Assembly: GCA_965153455.1 (NCBI GenBank)
Contig: OZ234496.1
Span: 17,042,304 to 17,106,303 of the forward strand
Length of the DNA stretch: 64,000 nt
Direction: 5' to 3'
DNA from: Sphagnum compactum
Taxonomy: Eukaryota; Bryophyta; Sphagnopsida; Sphagnales
Shown: piece by piece, positions 12,920 through 26,000 of the stretch
How the letters are laid out: every line of letters starts with the position of its first letter
How positions within the stretch are numbered: position 1 is the stretch's first letter
Position numbers and translations under genes: made by a program
The notes under the pieces: model-generated
Told to the model about the DNA's origin: nothing
What the model saw: only the letters and a program-made list of their open reading frames with translations
The model's database searches: none

Positions 12920-13150
12920 CAATTTTGTGATATAACTAAGACAGCAATCATCCATAAGCTGATTTAGCCAAATTAGGCTATTGAAAAATATGAAAGGAAA
13001 AAAATTCCTTTATGGTTTTTGGCTACCTACTTGAACCTTGTATAGAAATAGATCTAGAGATTTTTTCAAGACTTTTTAAAATAAAATAAAAAACTCATTG
13101 AATTTTCAACCAAATTTTTTTAAAAGACTTTGTGAAATTTGGCTCCAAAG
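12920..13150. repeat. Dispersed AT-rich repeat, second copy
   Basis: Copy of the element in GLOX intron 4 (7853-8090), same orientation, diverged with indels. Shared blocks are CAATTTTGTGAT, CAATCATCCATAAG, GATTTAGCCAAATT, TTTTTGGCTAC and TGTATAGAAAT. The reverse-complement motif ATCACAAAATTGG recurs near 34260 and 57410, so further fragments of the same family may be present. Confidence 0.55.
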
Positions 13151-15369
13151 AGAAAAAGGCTACATCATATGGTCGAGCAAAAGACATAAGATTGGCATCA
13201 TTACCAAAACATTTTCTTCCTTTTTTTCCCAAGTTTCCAATGACCTCCTCAAAGCAAGCTACTAAGAAATATTCGCTTAATGACATTATTGACTTCAGAA
13301 TCATGTAAGTCTTCATATCAACCTCCCCTGAATGAAAAGGGTTCCCAAAAGTTCCCAATCATCGGTTCAATATTCCAAACAAATTCTCACAAAGTCCAAG
13401 TCACATGTTCATTTTCTTGTGGTGTGATGGAAAGATGTCCATGGAAAGATTCTACATGCCCATGATCAAACCCTAAAACCTCCTCATCATCATTTCCATC
13501 AACAAACCCTAAAACCCTATAAACCAACCCAATATAATTAATTGTGGAAATCCCCCTCCAAATGGTAATTCATTAGCGGCCTTCATGCTTTCGGGCTCTA
13601 ACTCTCAAACCCCAAATCATATAGGAACCTTAATCTTATAGCCATGTAACACATCATTGGCTTGCTAGAATTAAGATTTATTGTCACACAATTGTGGACT
13701 TGTTGGTCTCGAGATGCCAGTCTTTTTTTTTGGACAAAATTTGTTGTTTTTTTGACAAAAAGAATTGGAAATTTTTGGAGATTTTTATTTTTTCCATATA
13801 AATTCGAATTTTTGCTACAATTGTGGAAACAATTGCCAAATTTTTCATATCACAAAACTGGAAAAAAAAAACCCATAACCAAGTCATGATATAATTGTGC
13901 AATACATGCAAGCAACAGGTAAACTCCAATTTATTATAGGCAAGGGTATCATGTAGAATTTTACTTTATATTTTCTATGATAATATTTCCTATGCAAAAA
14001 GTTGTGAAGTTTTGTTGAAATACCACATTTAATAGTAAAAAAACATGTTCTCCAAGTTTTTTCCCCAAAAGAATCTCTAATTAACAATAAATCACCACAA
14101 GAAGAATTCACTCTGAGCAAAGTTTGGAATCCAAATTCATGGAGAGAATGACACACACACTCTACTAATAAATGGATCCTTAGGGTTTTTGAAATTAGGT
14201 TTTTTTCTATTTGAGACTTGAGTCAAAGCATTTTTTCTCCCCTAACATTTTGACCTTCTTTATTGATGCAATGTTGAAGAACAATTCTAGTAATTGAAAT
14301 ACATACATAGGAGCCACATGTGATGTTACCTTCAATGAATCATGACATTAGGAATGCATAGGTCACAAAAATAATGCTAAAATCAGCTGCCGATTCCACC
14401 ACCCAATAAGCCCAAGGAATGCATGAATTGATACATAGTTAAATTAAACATTTATATGATATACATTATCATTTACACAATATTTGCACTTATACAAAAA
14501 TTAACAAATTAGTGTGAAACCAATAAATAAGCAAGAGAATACATTCAAAAAAAAATTATTTATGGCAAATAGTAATAAAATCTAAAGGTGCTCGAAGAGG
14601 ATGTAAAAATCATGTTGTTGATAATTAATGCAAACCCCCCAAAAAAAGTGCCAAAAGAATTTTAATTCAATAGTTAGTCACCATAATTTGAACACATCCA
14701 TAATAACAACATGCATTGCAAACTATGAAAATGCATACATGATATCCAATGATTTTGGTGTATTATTTATTTTTATCTCCTTCAAAATAATTACCCTCCC
14801 TTAGGTGAGGGTGAACTTCAAATGTATATTTAGGCCATCTCCAACATTCACATGAACAATCTTTTAATGGTACTTTCCAAGGATGACCTTTTCATGGCAT
14901 TTTCTAGGGTTGGCCATTGTGCTTATTTGTGGAACCCCATCATTTATGCATTACTTCAAAAGCCAGCTAAAACCTACAATTGTTTCTCCCCAACTCCATA
15001 TTTTGCAATAACATACCTACCAACAATCAACATTTTCATTTGCTTTGCCAACCTCTCAATGCAATCGCATGATGTCACTAGTGCTTCTGGATATTGTTTA
15101 CCTAACCATAGTTCACTACTATAAAAATAGGTTTATTTTGACTAGAGAATCTAGTTAAGAAGGATCTCATTTGGATAGGTGTCAAATACACCATCTTGTC
15201 AATCTGAACAAGTTGATTTGAACTTGTCTTGTGTGATTGGGGTGGTTTTTTGATTAGCAGACAATTGGATTAATTGACTGGTCATTTTGACTATTGCATA
15301 ATGAACCATTTTATTGGTTAAATTTCTACCCAATTTCTTTTAGATTATTATCAAAAAACAATTTGTGTA

Positions 15370-15975
15370 GGTAAGTCTAGGTAGGTAGGTAGGTAGGTTG
15401 TATATAAGTTTAATTAGGTCATAAAAAGGCAATTAAGTAGGTCGTAGCCTAGCCTACCTAACTTGGTTTAGTCTATCTATCCTTTTTAACTTAACTTAAC
15501 CTAACCTAACCTACTTCCCCTAACCCTTTAAGCATGTATATAGGTTACAAATATTAGGAATTGAACCCCTCACCTCCCTAATTATAAACTAAGTCCTTAT
15601 GAATGGACTACACCTTCCAAATTTGACAAATCTTATTAAGTTTTTTATTTCATTTCTTTATTTCACATCATTAGTTATGTAAGTAAATAAGAAAATTAAA
15701 TAATTAGCAGGTAGGTTGCATGATGTTTGGTAGGTAAAAGGGTAAGAAAATAAGTAATTGGGTAGGTAGGTATGTAAGATAGTAGGTGGGAAATAGGAAG
15801 TAGGTAGGTATATAGGTAAGTAGGTTGGCAAGTAAGGATGTAAGATGGTAGGTGGAAAATATGAGGTAGGTAAGTAGGTAGCCATGTAGGATAGTAGGTG
15901 GGAAATAAGAAATAGGTAGATAAATAGGTTTGTACGATGGTAGGTGGGTAGGTATGTAGGTAAGTAAGTTGGTAT
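15370..15975. repeat. GTAGG-type simple and minisatellite repeat
   Basis: A GTAGGTAGG run at ~15370-15400 is followed, after AACCT-like repeats near 15490-15515, by an array at ~15700-15975. The array is built from units of roughly 45-64 bp, each with a form of GTAAGATAGTAGGTGGGAAA. Units start near 15776, 15840, 15886 and 15931. Reading frames across it (PTYLPTSYFPPTI on the minus strand) are repeat artefacts. Confidence 0.75.
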
Positions 15976-18900
15976 GTAAATAAGCTAAGCTATTGCCTAG
16001 CCTAATTAGTAGTTACATTGACTAATTAGGTAACATAAGATGTTTCATTTAACTAGAACACCATTGTCCATCTTGATTAAAGATGTCATTTTGCTTTGTC
16101 CAAATTGAATAAATGTCCTAGTTGATTAGAAGCCATTGGTCATTTTGACCAAGGTGGTCATCTTTTTGTCTAACTTGACTAGATGTTCAATTTGACTTAT
16201 AATCAAATAGGTCACTTTATTCAATTTACCAATAAAAAAACACACATGTCATTCAAGCCTTAGGCTTGTAATAAAAATGTACATTTCCATTAGTAAAAAA
16301 AATTTGTTAGTCAACTTGGACCTTTTGAAAAACCATGAATTATAATAATGGTTATTGTTGTGAAGAAAGGGAAAATTTTATCTTGGGAAAAGAACGACAA
16401 CTTGTTTACACATCATTGCACATATCTCAAAATCCAATTACAAATTATGGTGAAAAGAACTTGACATTTTAGGACATGGTTTGCACACATTACAATAAAA
16501 GTCGATTATTTAGTTGTGCGAAGAAGCCCCTACAAGGTCCTTAGAAACAAAATGGGGGATTATCGAACATGATGTCAATAGTTTGTTGAAGCTTTTGGTA
16601 GTGTGTAAGCTTTGTGTGAATTTGGAATAAACATAGAATACATTTTGCTTAAGACATTGGAATTGTATAAAACAAAGCACTCACGAAACTTGAACTTCAC
16701 ATTTATACATTATTGGTTGGTCTTGGAAAATGTGCCACGTTAAGGCAATGTCTGCAATAAAACCAAAAGAAGCATTCCAATAATGAATTGCAAGATTATA
16801 ATTATGCCTAGTGTTGCTTTTGATGTTAATGAACACAAAGTTGAAGTAGTGGATGTTAAACCAAATTATATAGTTCGTGTGCATCAAAACAACCACAAGG
16901 CACAAAGGCAATTTAAAAACATAAACAAATTCAACACATGTCTAAATGTATTGCCAAGGTCCAAGTTCAAGCCACATTAAACATGGTAGCTACCACATTA
17001 AAAAAGGTTACAACTATGGAAGATCAGAACGTGTGGCTTTCTTCACCATGTTGGAAACTTCATCAATGTTGGAATAAGATTATGAATATTTCCAACTTCA
17101 AAGGACCAAAAATCGAGAATACTTCTAATTACAAAATACTTGAAATTCATGTATAGTTTGTTTGAATATTGATTAATGAGGATAGATGCCATCCACCAAT
17201 AAGTAATACCTTGAATACTTATTCCCATTTGCTTGAAACCCAAATTCATTGCATGCACCATTCAATAGATTAGCAACCAAAGGAGAACAATCCAAAACAT
17301 TTAAATCATTATTCCCATTCAATAATCCAAAATGAACATGCCAAAACCAAAGTTTTTTTGTCTACCATGGCTTCAAGGATTACATTATTATTTTTGTCTT
17401 TGTCAAAAATTTGAAAAGACCATGTTGTTGGGCAATTTTTTCATTTGTAATGCATATAGTCTAAGTAAACATTCATGGAAACCCACATTTAAAATTAATC
17501 CCAAACTAATTTTCAAAATCATTCCTATGGGTTGTCAAAGGTACATAGGTTTGAAAACTTCCCTAATGTTTTAATAAAAATGCTTCAAACAATTGGTCAT
17601 CCTCAATATTTGCACGCAATTACAACAATGATGTGCCCCCAAACTCTTTAAGAGACCCAAATGTGGATCCTAAAATGAAAAAACAGAAAAATAAGAATTG
17701 AAGCATGTTCCTTAACTTGTAGCACTTTTGGGGTAGGAGCGCATGCTAGAGCTCCAAGATGGAACTATGTAAAGGACTATTATAATGTTCTTGTTTAAAA
17801 CCAAAACCTAAAATTCAATTTAATGAATTTTTTATTTGAATTCTTCAACATTCATATTAATTATTTAACACAACTTGGAATGATTAACATCTCTATATTC
17901 ACACCTATAAGCAAAAATTCAAAATGAAATCAACCTGCACAACTAAGATGAGAGGGTGATTATTGCAAGTTGAACCCAAATGGTGTAATGGATTTAATAG
18001 GGGTAACCTTAAGCACAAGCTTTACACGACCCACAACCTTTGTGAAGAGGCACCACTCCCTTTCCTATAGTATACTCTTAGACTTTCCACAAGGGTTACA
18101 TCCAAATGACATTTATTATCGGGAATCCCAAAATTGGGATTCTTGCTATCTCGAAACTTTGGACGTTCATAGCTTCCTTAAATCAAACTTTTTGAAACAT
18201 AAAAGGAAAAAATCTTATAACCTTCAAAACTATCTTTCCAACTATGTATTACATGCCCCAATTGGAAATCATTTGACCCCCTGTTTTAAGGGGATTGTGG
18301 TCGAGAGTCAAATTGAAAATTTGACTCCCAATTTTATTTTATAATCATAACTCATGCATTTTAAGTTTAAATGAACGATGTGAAGGCACTTTAGGCATCT
18401 ACACTTCAAGACCTTTCCAATGGTATCATAAAGCCCAATTTGATTTTTTTTTCCTTTTCAACTAAGGCTCTAAATATTCGGGATTATCGCATGAATGTAA
18501 CTCCCAAAGTGAGAGTGCACTTGGGAATCATTGGGCTCCATCTTTTGCACTTTCCCCATTTGAGAAAGTGTGTTTCACTCCCTAACACATTCTCTTGGCC
18601 TCATATGCCCTTGCACTTCACACTTGGTCATGAACCTGATGTTAAGGTTACGATAAACAACACTTTAACATGCCGCAAATTTATTATAATTAAAACTAGA
18701 AAGAAGTTCACAAGAGAGAGAGAAAACAAGTAAAAATTAGAACTAGAAAAGCTTTCAATGCAAAGAGAAAAAAATAGGAAAATAATCAGAATTAGAAAAA
18801 GAAAAGGTCTAAAAAAAAATAAGAAAAAAATCGAGTGACAAAGGAATAAAATGGAAGAAATGACATAAAGGTGAAAATTGATGATGAAATGATGAGGTTG

Positions 18901-21900
18901 GATTCTGTCATTAAGGCTAGACATGTATGAACCATCGGCATGAACACTTTTAATTTAACATTTATAAGGTAGTTTGGACAATTTTTGTTGTCTAGAGATG
19001 CCTTCAACATCAAATAAAATGTAAATAAGATAATTCTAATTTTTTAATTAGTCATGTAAGATAATTAAAATTATAGCAAAAACATTTGACCAACTACATA
19101 TGATATACATCATTTACCTTGTGTTCGTGTGGCCTATGTCAAATTGAGCACATCTTATATAATATTTAACATGCCTTGTAAGGGAAAATGTTAAAACTTC
19201 TTTAACTTTAGTCTAAAATCCAATTTCCATTCAATGTTTTTTTATAAAAGTTGACTCAATTTGTAGGAGTTAGCATATTAATTTACTTAATGTTCACATT
19301 CCTCAATTTTTCTTTCTTTCTTCCATCATTTCCATCAACTTTTGAAATTTGAGATCACATTTAAAGCTATGGGCAAAATAGGCATATAGTTGTTGGAATG
19401 TACCTTTTAACCTTGAAATAAGGGACAAGTGACTAAAGTGTACACTATTAATTTATGTGGTGTGCCATACAATCCACCCCCACCATGTGAGGTGCATGTT
19501 TTTAAAAAATATGCATAGTTAATTAATGTAGATGTTTTGAAACATAGCCACCTTATCAACTCCAAATTAAACAAGTTTATGGGTCATAATTTCCTTGCTC
19601 AATGCACCTTGTGTTATTAGGGCTTCAATGATCAATTTATCGTGTTTGTTACATTTGCACCATTAACCACACATTCCAAAGAAAACAAGATAGGTACTTT
19701 CCTCCAATCTTGAACAACATAAACATACATAAACATTTGCCCTAAACATTTTGTCAAGGCAAATGTTGTGTAAAAAAACAATGAATCTACAATCTAATTT
19801 CTATTTCTATTTTTTTGGGTCCCCATGGTGTGAAAATTCGCTTAAGAAAACACCAAGCTACCCAAGCTCTTGTGGCAATGATATTGATTAGTCTAATAAA
19901 TTAAAGTTCCATTAAATCAAATAACTATACCCTCCATATCCTTATTCAAAGAAAAGAACTTCTAATAAAAAACTAATTTACTTGAGCTAAAATAATATTA
20001 AACAATATGCTAAATTGCTAGTCAACCAATATTGACTATTCTCAAGAGCAACTAATTATTAAGGCACGCAAAGGCCTTCCCTATAACTTGTTGGTGTTAC
20101 AAGCTATAACTTGGTCTTAATCGGCAATAATCTTCTAGATTGAATATATGTCAAGCCAAGTTTTCAATGCACAAACCATGCTAACCGTGCAAAGAAATTG
20201 ATCACATCTAATATCAATAACTTTCCATCTCTTTTCATCATACCATGAGAATGCCACTTTCCATTCATGAGAGACATTGTCATGAAATCTTAGTAATGGA
20301 GGGAAAAGCACTTCACTCAGCTTTGTTCACATGGAATTTGAAAGGAAATGGGAGTCTACTAGCTTGCAAGCATGCCTTCATGATAGCATATATTTGTCAT
20401 TGAAAAGCTAGGCTTCTAAAATTGCATAATGACCCTATAACCTACCATGGACTTAACATTTGGCTTTGTCTACCATTGGCAATGCCTACAATAATTTGCA
20501 TCTTCATAAGAGTCAAGCACTATAGGAATGATATACACATGTGGAGGCAACTAAAAGGATTCAAGCATATTTTTTTGGGGGGGAAGGGGCCCAGGGGCAG
20601 GCAGGGTCAATTGGAATTTGTATTTCACGAGAGTTATGGGTGGATGGTTTTGTTTTTTATGTTAGTACTTTGGTGGCCACCTTTTGAAGAAACCTAAGTT
20701 GTTGGGTTGAACTACAAGGTCTAAGAACCATTCATTGCAACCATCGAGCATCCGAATTGAGTTGAGGGCAGAGATAAAGCTTGAAGGGCATCAAATATCT
20801 CACATTTTGCCCTACTCATGCATATGGAACAAGAGGGAAGCTCACATGCCATTCATAGGATCCACCAAAGTAAAAACATGAGACCCCGTGGACACTTCAG
20901 AGGTGTCTTCATCATCACAATGCCAGCAAAGAACATGGTTTTGATCCAGTCTCATGGATGTTTCACCACTTGCTTCCAATCAAGGTCAACAAGATCAGCT
21001 AGTGCATGTCCTCATCCAGCACCGACCCAAAGATTGTGTATCTAGGGTGTATCTATTGTGATCTGCCAACCTGATGAAGAAGTCAAGCCCAGCCCACCGT
21101 GCCTCCTTGTGATCTGTTGATGTGATTCTCCTGGTATACTATCCTTGAGAGCAAATACCCAGGGCTGCTAGTGTGCTTTGCAGGATAGCAAATGGTGGGC
21201 CAAAGGCAGTCTACACCCATCATGGCAAGCATCAATCCAGACCTTGGCACTACCAAATTAGACATCTCCAAATGTATTGAAACAATGATCTTAAGTTCAA
21301 CAAATCTCAATGAGATTGAAGCCAAGAGAACTTCACAAGAATGTTTTGATGGTAACAAAAATGAGAGCACTCATTACATCGACACTTGAACATAGTATCA
21401 GACCATCACCTTCATCTTGAGCTTGAACAATGTACATAATTACACACGTACTGTTTTGGTCCTGCATTGCACCTTGAATTGGACACTTATCCTCATGGAT
21501 AGGACACCTTTGAAACAGAGCCTGATCATTTGCAATCTTGACAACATACCTCTAGTACTCTTACATCCCTTCTCACCTCCTCTTTCTGAATTCCATGACT
21601 GGGCTTTGTAGATGCTGGCATATGGGGAAGTACCTTGGCAGCTTCAGCACACATCTGTCGAATAATTAATCAATTTTGAAGATTCCAATTTGAAAAATAG
21701 AACATTCAAAATATTTCAAAAGAGTCTTCATTGTCCCTCATAAGAAAATCTCTTTCAGAAAATTATTGTTTGAAAATTTCAGCATTTCTAAGAATGGTAT
21801 ACTTTGTGCAGAACCCACCAATGTAGGCTACTACAGAATTGGATTTTTTCAAACATATGTGAAGGCGTCCTTTTCCTCAGTAAAGTTTAGGTGCGGCCTC

Positions 21901-22480
21901 CCTCCACTGAAATTCAATCACGGACATCCATTTTATATGTCAAATATTCTATCAGATCTTTATGCCAGATAAGGACCTTGAAGGGGGACATGAGTTCTAG
22001 GAATTAGGATCCGACACTTGGCTCCCACCTCATGCTGAGCCCTTCATTTCCAGAAGGGCCCATTCTTGATCCTTACTCCTTCTCCCTACACAAGAGGTCT
22101 CCTATTTTGGACTGAGCATCATTGATATGTATAAGGTCAGTGCCCTCCAAACACACTTAGGAAATTCCTCTAAATAGGTGTACCTCTATTGGCAAAATTC
22201 CTATGAGTGGAAAATGGTAGGTCCATGGATGCAAAATGCCATCCCAGGCCCACCCTTTTGTCAGTTGCTCCAGTTTTCTGTTTTTTTTCTGTCTTTCTCT
22301 TCGGAAACTGAAAGGCATCTTATTAAGGTAAAGCTTCCAGCTACCCACTACCCAACTGACACAAAGCACATTTCCTATCAACGCAAACCAGAAAAAAAAC
22401 AAACAAACAAACAAAGAAGCAATCACAGGAAGCAAAGGGCTGGTTGATCCACAATACTCCCCACCCCAGGAGTTAGTTTG
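15976..22480. other. AT-rich spacer, no supported gene
   Basis: Long AT-rich sequence with scattered short open frames. The longest (17970-18344 and 20422-20697) have no recognisable domain. The motif GGGATTATCGCAT near 18479 recurs near 30466, a hint of an old repeat. The block 20800-21640 has a more balanced composition and could hold a decayed gene or transposon, but I could not connect frames into a product. Confidence 0.45.
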
Positions 22481-22565
22481 AGGAGGAGGAGGAGGAGGAG
22501 GAGGAGGAGGAAGAAAAAGATTAAGAAGAAGAAGACGAAGAAGAAGAAGAGGTGGAGGAGGAGGA
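22481..22565. repeat. GAGGAG/AAGAAG purine microsatellite
   Basis: A near-continuous GAG and AAG triplet run with almost no pyrimidine on the + strand, about 440 bp upstream of the Sec14-like start codon at 23006. It may lie in the promoter or leader of that gene. The Glu-rich or Leu-rich frames through it are artefacts of the repeat. Confidence 0.75.
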
Positions 22566-23005
22566 GGATGTTAAAACCAAAAAACCTGAAGAGAAAACAT
22601 CGAATCCTGATGAATGTATGTCCCAAAGATTCACCACCGGTTGTGGCATAATCCTTTGGGGTTGGATCCACAAGAATCCCATCCACATAGTTTCAGGACG
22701 AGGAGGAGGAAGAGGAACAACAGAAGATCCTGATGAAGAATGTCAGTTCCAAAGTTGCAAGCTTTTTTGCAACATCATCATCTTAAGGGGTTGCCTTTCT
22801 TTCTTTCTTTTTTGGTAGCTTGTTCTTGGGTTCCTTGTAAGTAATGTATAATGGCTTGAAACTCAGTCAGGCTTGAGCAATGGTGAAAAGAATGTGGGAA
22901 TTTGGAAATCGATTGCAATTGCATTTGCAATTGTGAGCAGGAACATGGGTATTCGAGTTTGCAAGAGTGGGTTTGAGAGGGGGACATAGAAACAAAGAAA
23001 TTGGA

Positions 23006-26000
23006 ATGGAGAACTTATCTGCGTCGTCTAGTGCTTCTTCACCTCTGCCACTGCACATTATGGCGGAGCGGCGAGGGAATAAGCAGACGAGTCATTTGGA
23101 GGAGACGACCTCGGCAACGGCGGCGGCGACATCATCCGGATCACCACCCACCAATAAAAATGTACATCACGAGAGGGTGGTTGTTCTTCCTAGAGTTGCT
23201 TCTTCCAGCAAGAAAATGAGCACGTTTCGGGCAATGCTCACTTCCTCCAAGTTGCGAAGTTCCTTTCGCAGGCGACGGAGTAGTAGTCGCAACCGTACCA
23301 GATATCTTGTTCATGTGGAAGATGGACATGAGGATGAGCAACGAGTCGTTGAGCAATTCAAATGGATCCTGGAGCAGTTCCGTCGTGAACTCCTCGCTGA
23401 TGGGTTGTTGCCTAAACGCCACGATGACTACAATCTCATGACCCGGTATACGTATATATATACATATCTCTCTCATCTCGCATTTTTTTTGGGGTTTCTC
23501 AACCACTGCACAACAATTTCAAATGGGTCTTGTCTAGACTGGGCCGGATTGTGGGGAGGAAGAAGATCTCTTCTTCACAGTTTTCCTGTTCAAACCCTAA
23601 CTGGAGCTCCCCAAGCATCAAGGGCATGGGGAGGAGCCCAACTAGAAACCCAGAAAAGCAAGTCATCATCTTTTCTGTCTTACTTTGCATCAGAAGAGCT
23701 GCTGCAACAACAGCTTTGCAGATTCTTCTACATAGTAGTTAGGGTTGGCTGCCTCTTTGTAAGCTTTGCTGCTTTCAAAGTATGAGAATATGTACAGACA
23801 GAAATTGGTGTGTGATGAGTGCATCCATCATCATGCAATGCAGATTCTTGAAAGCAAGGAAATATGACATTGACAAGGCTAAACAAATGTGGGCAGACAT
23901 GCTTCAATGGCGCAAGGAGAATGCTATTGACACCATTGAACAGGTAGGTGCTTCTTCTCTTTCCCCTCCTTCTCCTCTCTATCTGGGTTCATTTCCAGCT
24001 GCATTCTTCTGACATACCTACTACTGTGGTTGAACCATTTTCTTCTGTGTGTATCTGAAGAATGCAATCAAATTGCTTTCTACATGTTGTGGGTGATTTC
24101 TGATTTGCAGCATGAGAGAAAGAATCCTGTGAACTCAACAGGATCATTAGGGCTGTGTGCAAGGTCCATCATGAGGGTTGTTTGTTGACTGGATGCACAT
24201 TCCAGGATTTTATCTTCCAGGAGTTAGACAAAGTTCAAAAGTATTACCCTCAAGGACATCATGGGGTGGACAAGGAAGGGAGACCAGTGTACATTGAGAG
24301 GATCGGCATGGTGGACCCAGCACACTTGATGGAGGCCACAACACTAGAAAGATACTTGAAGTACCATATTCTTGAGTTTGAAAAGACCGTCAACTTGAAG
24401 TTCCCAGCATGTTCCATTGCTGCGAATCGCCACATTGACTCTGCCACTACCGTTCTGGATGTAGATGGGGTGGTATGTGTTTTTCATTCCTGGACCCACA
24501 ATTTATTTAGATCTTACCTGCAATGTTTATGGTCTTGCATCACTTGTGGCCAGTTTGGTGACCTGGATAATGATGATGATCATGCAGGGCCTCAAAAACT
24601 TTAGCAAGGCAGCAAGGGATCTCCTCATGGGTATACACAAGATTGATAATGCTAACTACCCAGAGGTAACTTCACTTATCCCTTTGCTGCAATAACATTT
24701 TCATAGCTTTTGGGTCAGATCGTTTCACAAAGCCTATGTGCAAAGGAGACTTGCAGCTTACAAACTCTCACAAGCTTGTTGTAACGTAAACTTGCATTCG
24801 AGCTTATCAAAATGGATGGGCTTTGGATGGCAGACTTTGCACCGTATGTTCATATTGAATGCAGGTGCTGGATTTAGAATGTTGTGGAGCACCATCAAAG
24901 GCTTCTTAGACCCCAAGACTGCGGAAAAGATCAGTGTGCGTTGGCACTGACCAAAATCTTATTACTCTCTAGACATTCTTGCAATTTGTATGCTTCAATT
25001 GCTGAGGTTCCTTCACACAAAGGTATTTCATCAGCTTTGATTTTCAGGTAAAAAGGAACAATGCATTGTTTCCAACTGAGCAAATGTTAGTGCAAATGAG
25101 GATGTCCTACCAACAGCTTGTCAGACATGAAAACACAGAAGAAATAAGACAGGAAAATATTCCAAAGTGCTTCGTGTTTTGAAGTTTCTTAAATTCTCAA
25201 CGACAGGAATTGACTTATACAAGAATACTCTTGAGATGTATAAATCTTTTCCATGATGCTCCAAGTGGAAGTCATCAACCATGTGAGCCTACATTACTAC
25301 CCATGATCTCAAACAACAGCAAGACCAACAGAGAATATATTTTCATGGAAAAACTTACGAGTGTAAAGATGACGGGTGTGTTAGTGGTTTGCAGGTACTT
25401 GGAGGTAGCTATCAGGAAAGGTTGCTGGAGGTTATTGATGCCAGGTTAGTTCTCTTACTGTTGGCACATTGTATTTTGTCAGCTGCATCAATTTCTAGGT
25501 TCAATGATGCGCCAGGGAGTTGCATGTTCATTGGCATTTGGATGCAAAACACAGGTATAGAGGATAGGTGCATTTCATAAATGTATATGGCATTTTGATA
25601 TCAACTCCTATGCTGAGATGCATAGAGATTGCTTGCAAATGATGGGTTAGTATCATGTGGTCAGTTTACTTGTATGTGTGTGGGAATGGCTGGGAACAGT
25701 CAATTGCCAGACTTTTTGGGTGGCGTATGCACATGTGCTGAAGAAGGTGGATGCCTACTCTCTGACCGGGGCCCTTGGAAGGAACCTCAGATTTTGAAGG
25801 TTGTTTGTTACTGAACTGTTTACTTGTTCCATAGTGAGAAGGTTTTGGTTCAATTTGACTGGATACCTTTCCTTACAATATATGCAATTGTGCATGGTGG
25901 CAGGCATTGAAGGAGGCACAGGTGACAGCTGCTCCACAAGTGATTTCTTTAGTGAGTGAGGACCTTGATGAAGATGTCCTCACAGCAAGTATGAAGGTTA

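Larger units (their letters stand above)
10235..15350. other. AT-rich spacer upstream of GLOX
   Basis: The GLOX promoter lies just above 10234. No TATA box is certain. A TAG/CAG-rich stretch near 10410-10440 may belong to the leader. The rest has no open frame with protein-like composition. It contains the second dispersed repeat copy (12920-13150), a perfect short hairpin (11736-11762) and a MITE-end-like motif near 11990 (AGAGCATGCCCATTGGTAGC), which resembles the ends of many plant MITEs but has no clear partner. Confidence 0.5.

Noticed and set aside
17970-18344. 124-codon + frame
   Set aside because: No recognisable domain; surrounding sequence looks like old repeat DNA.
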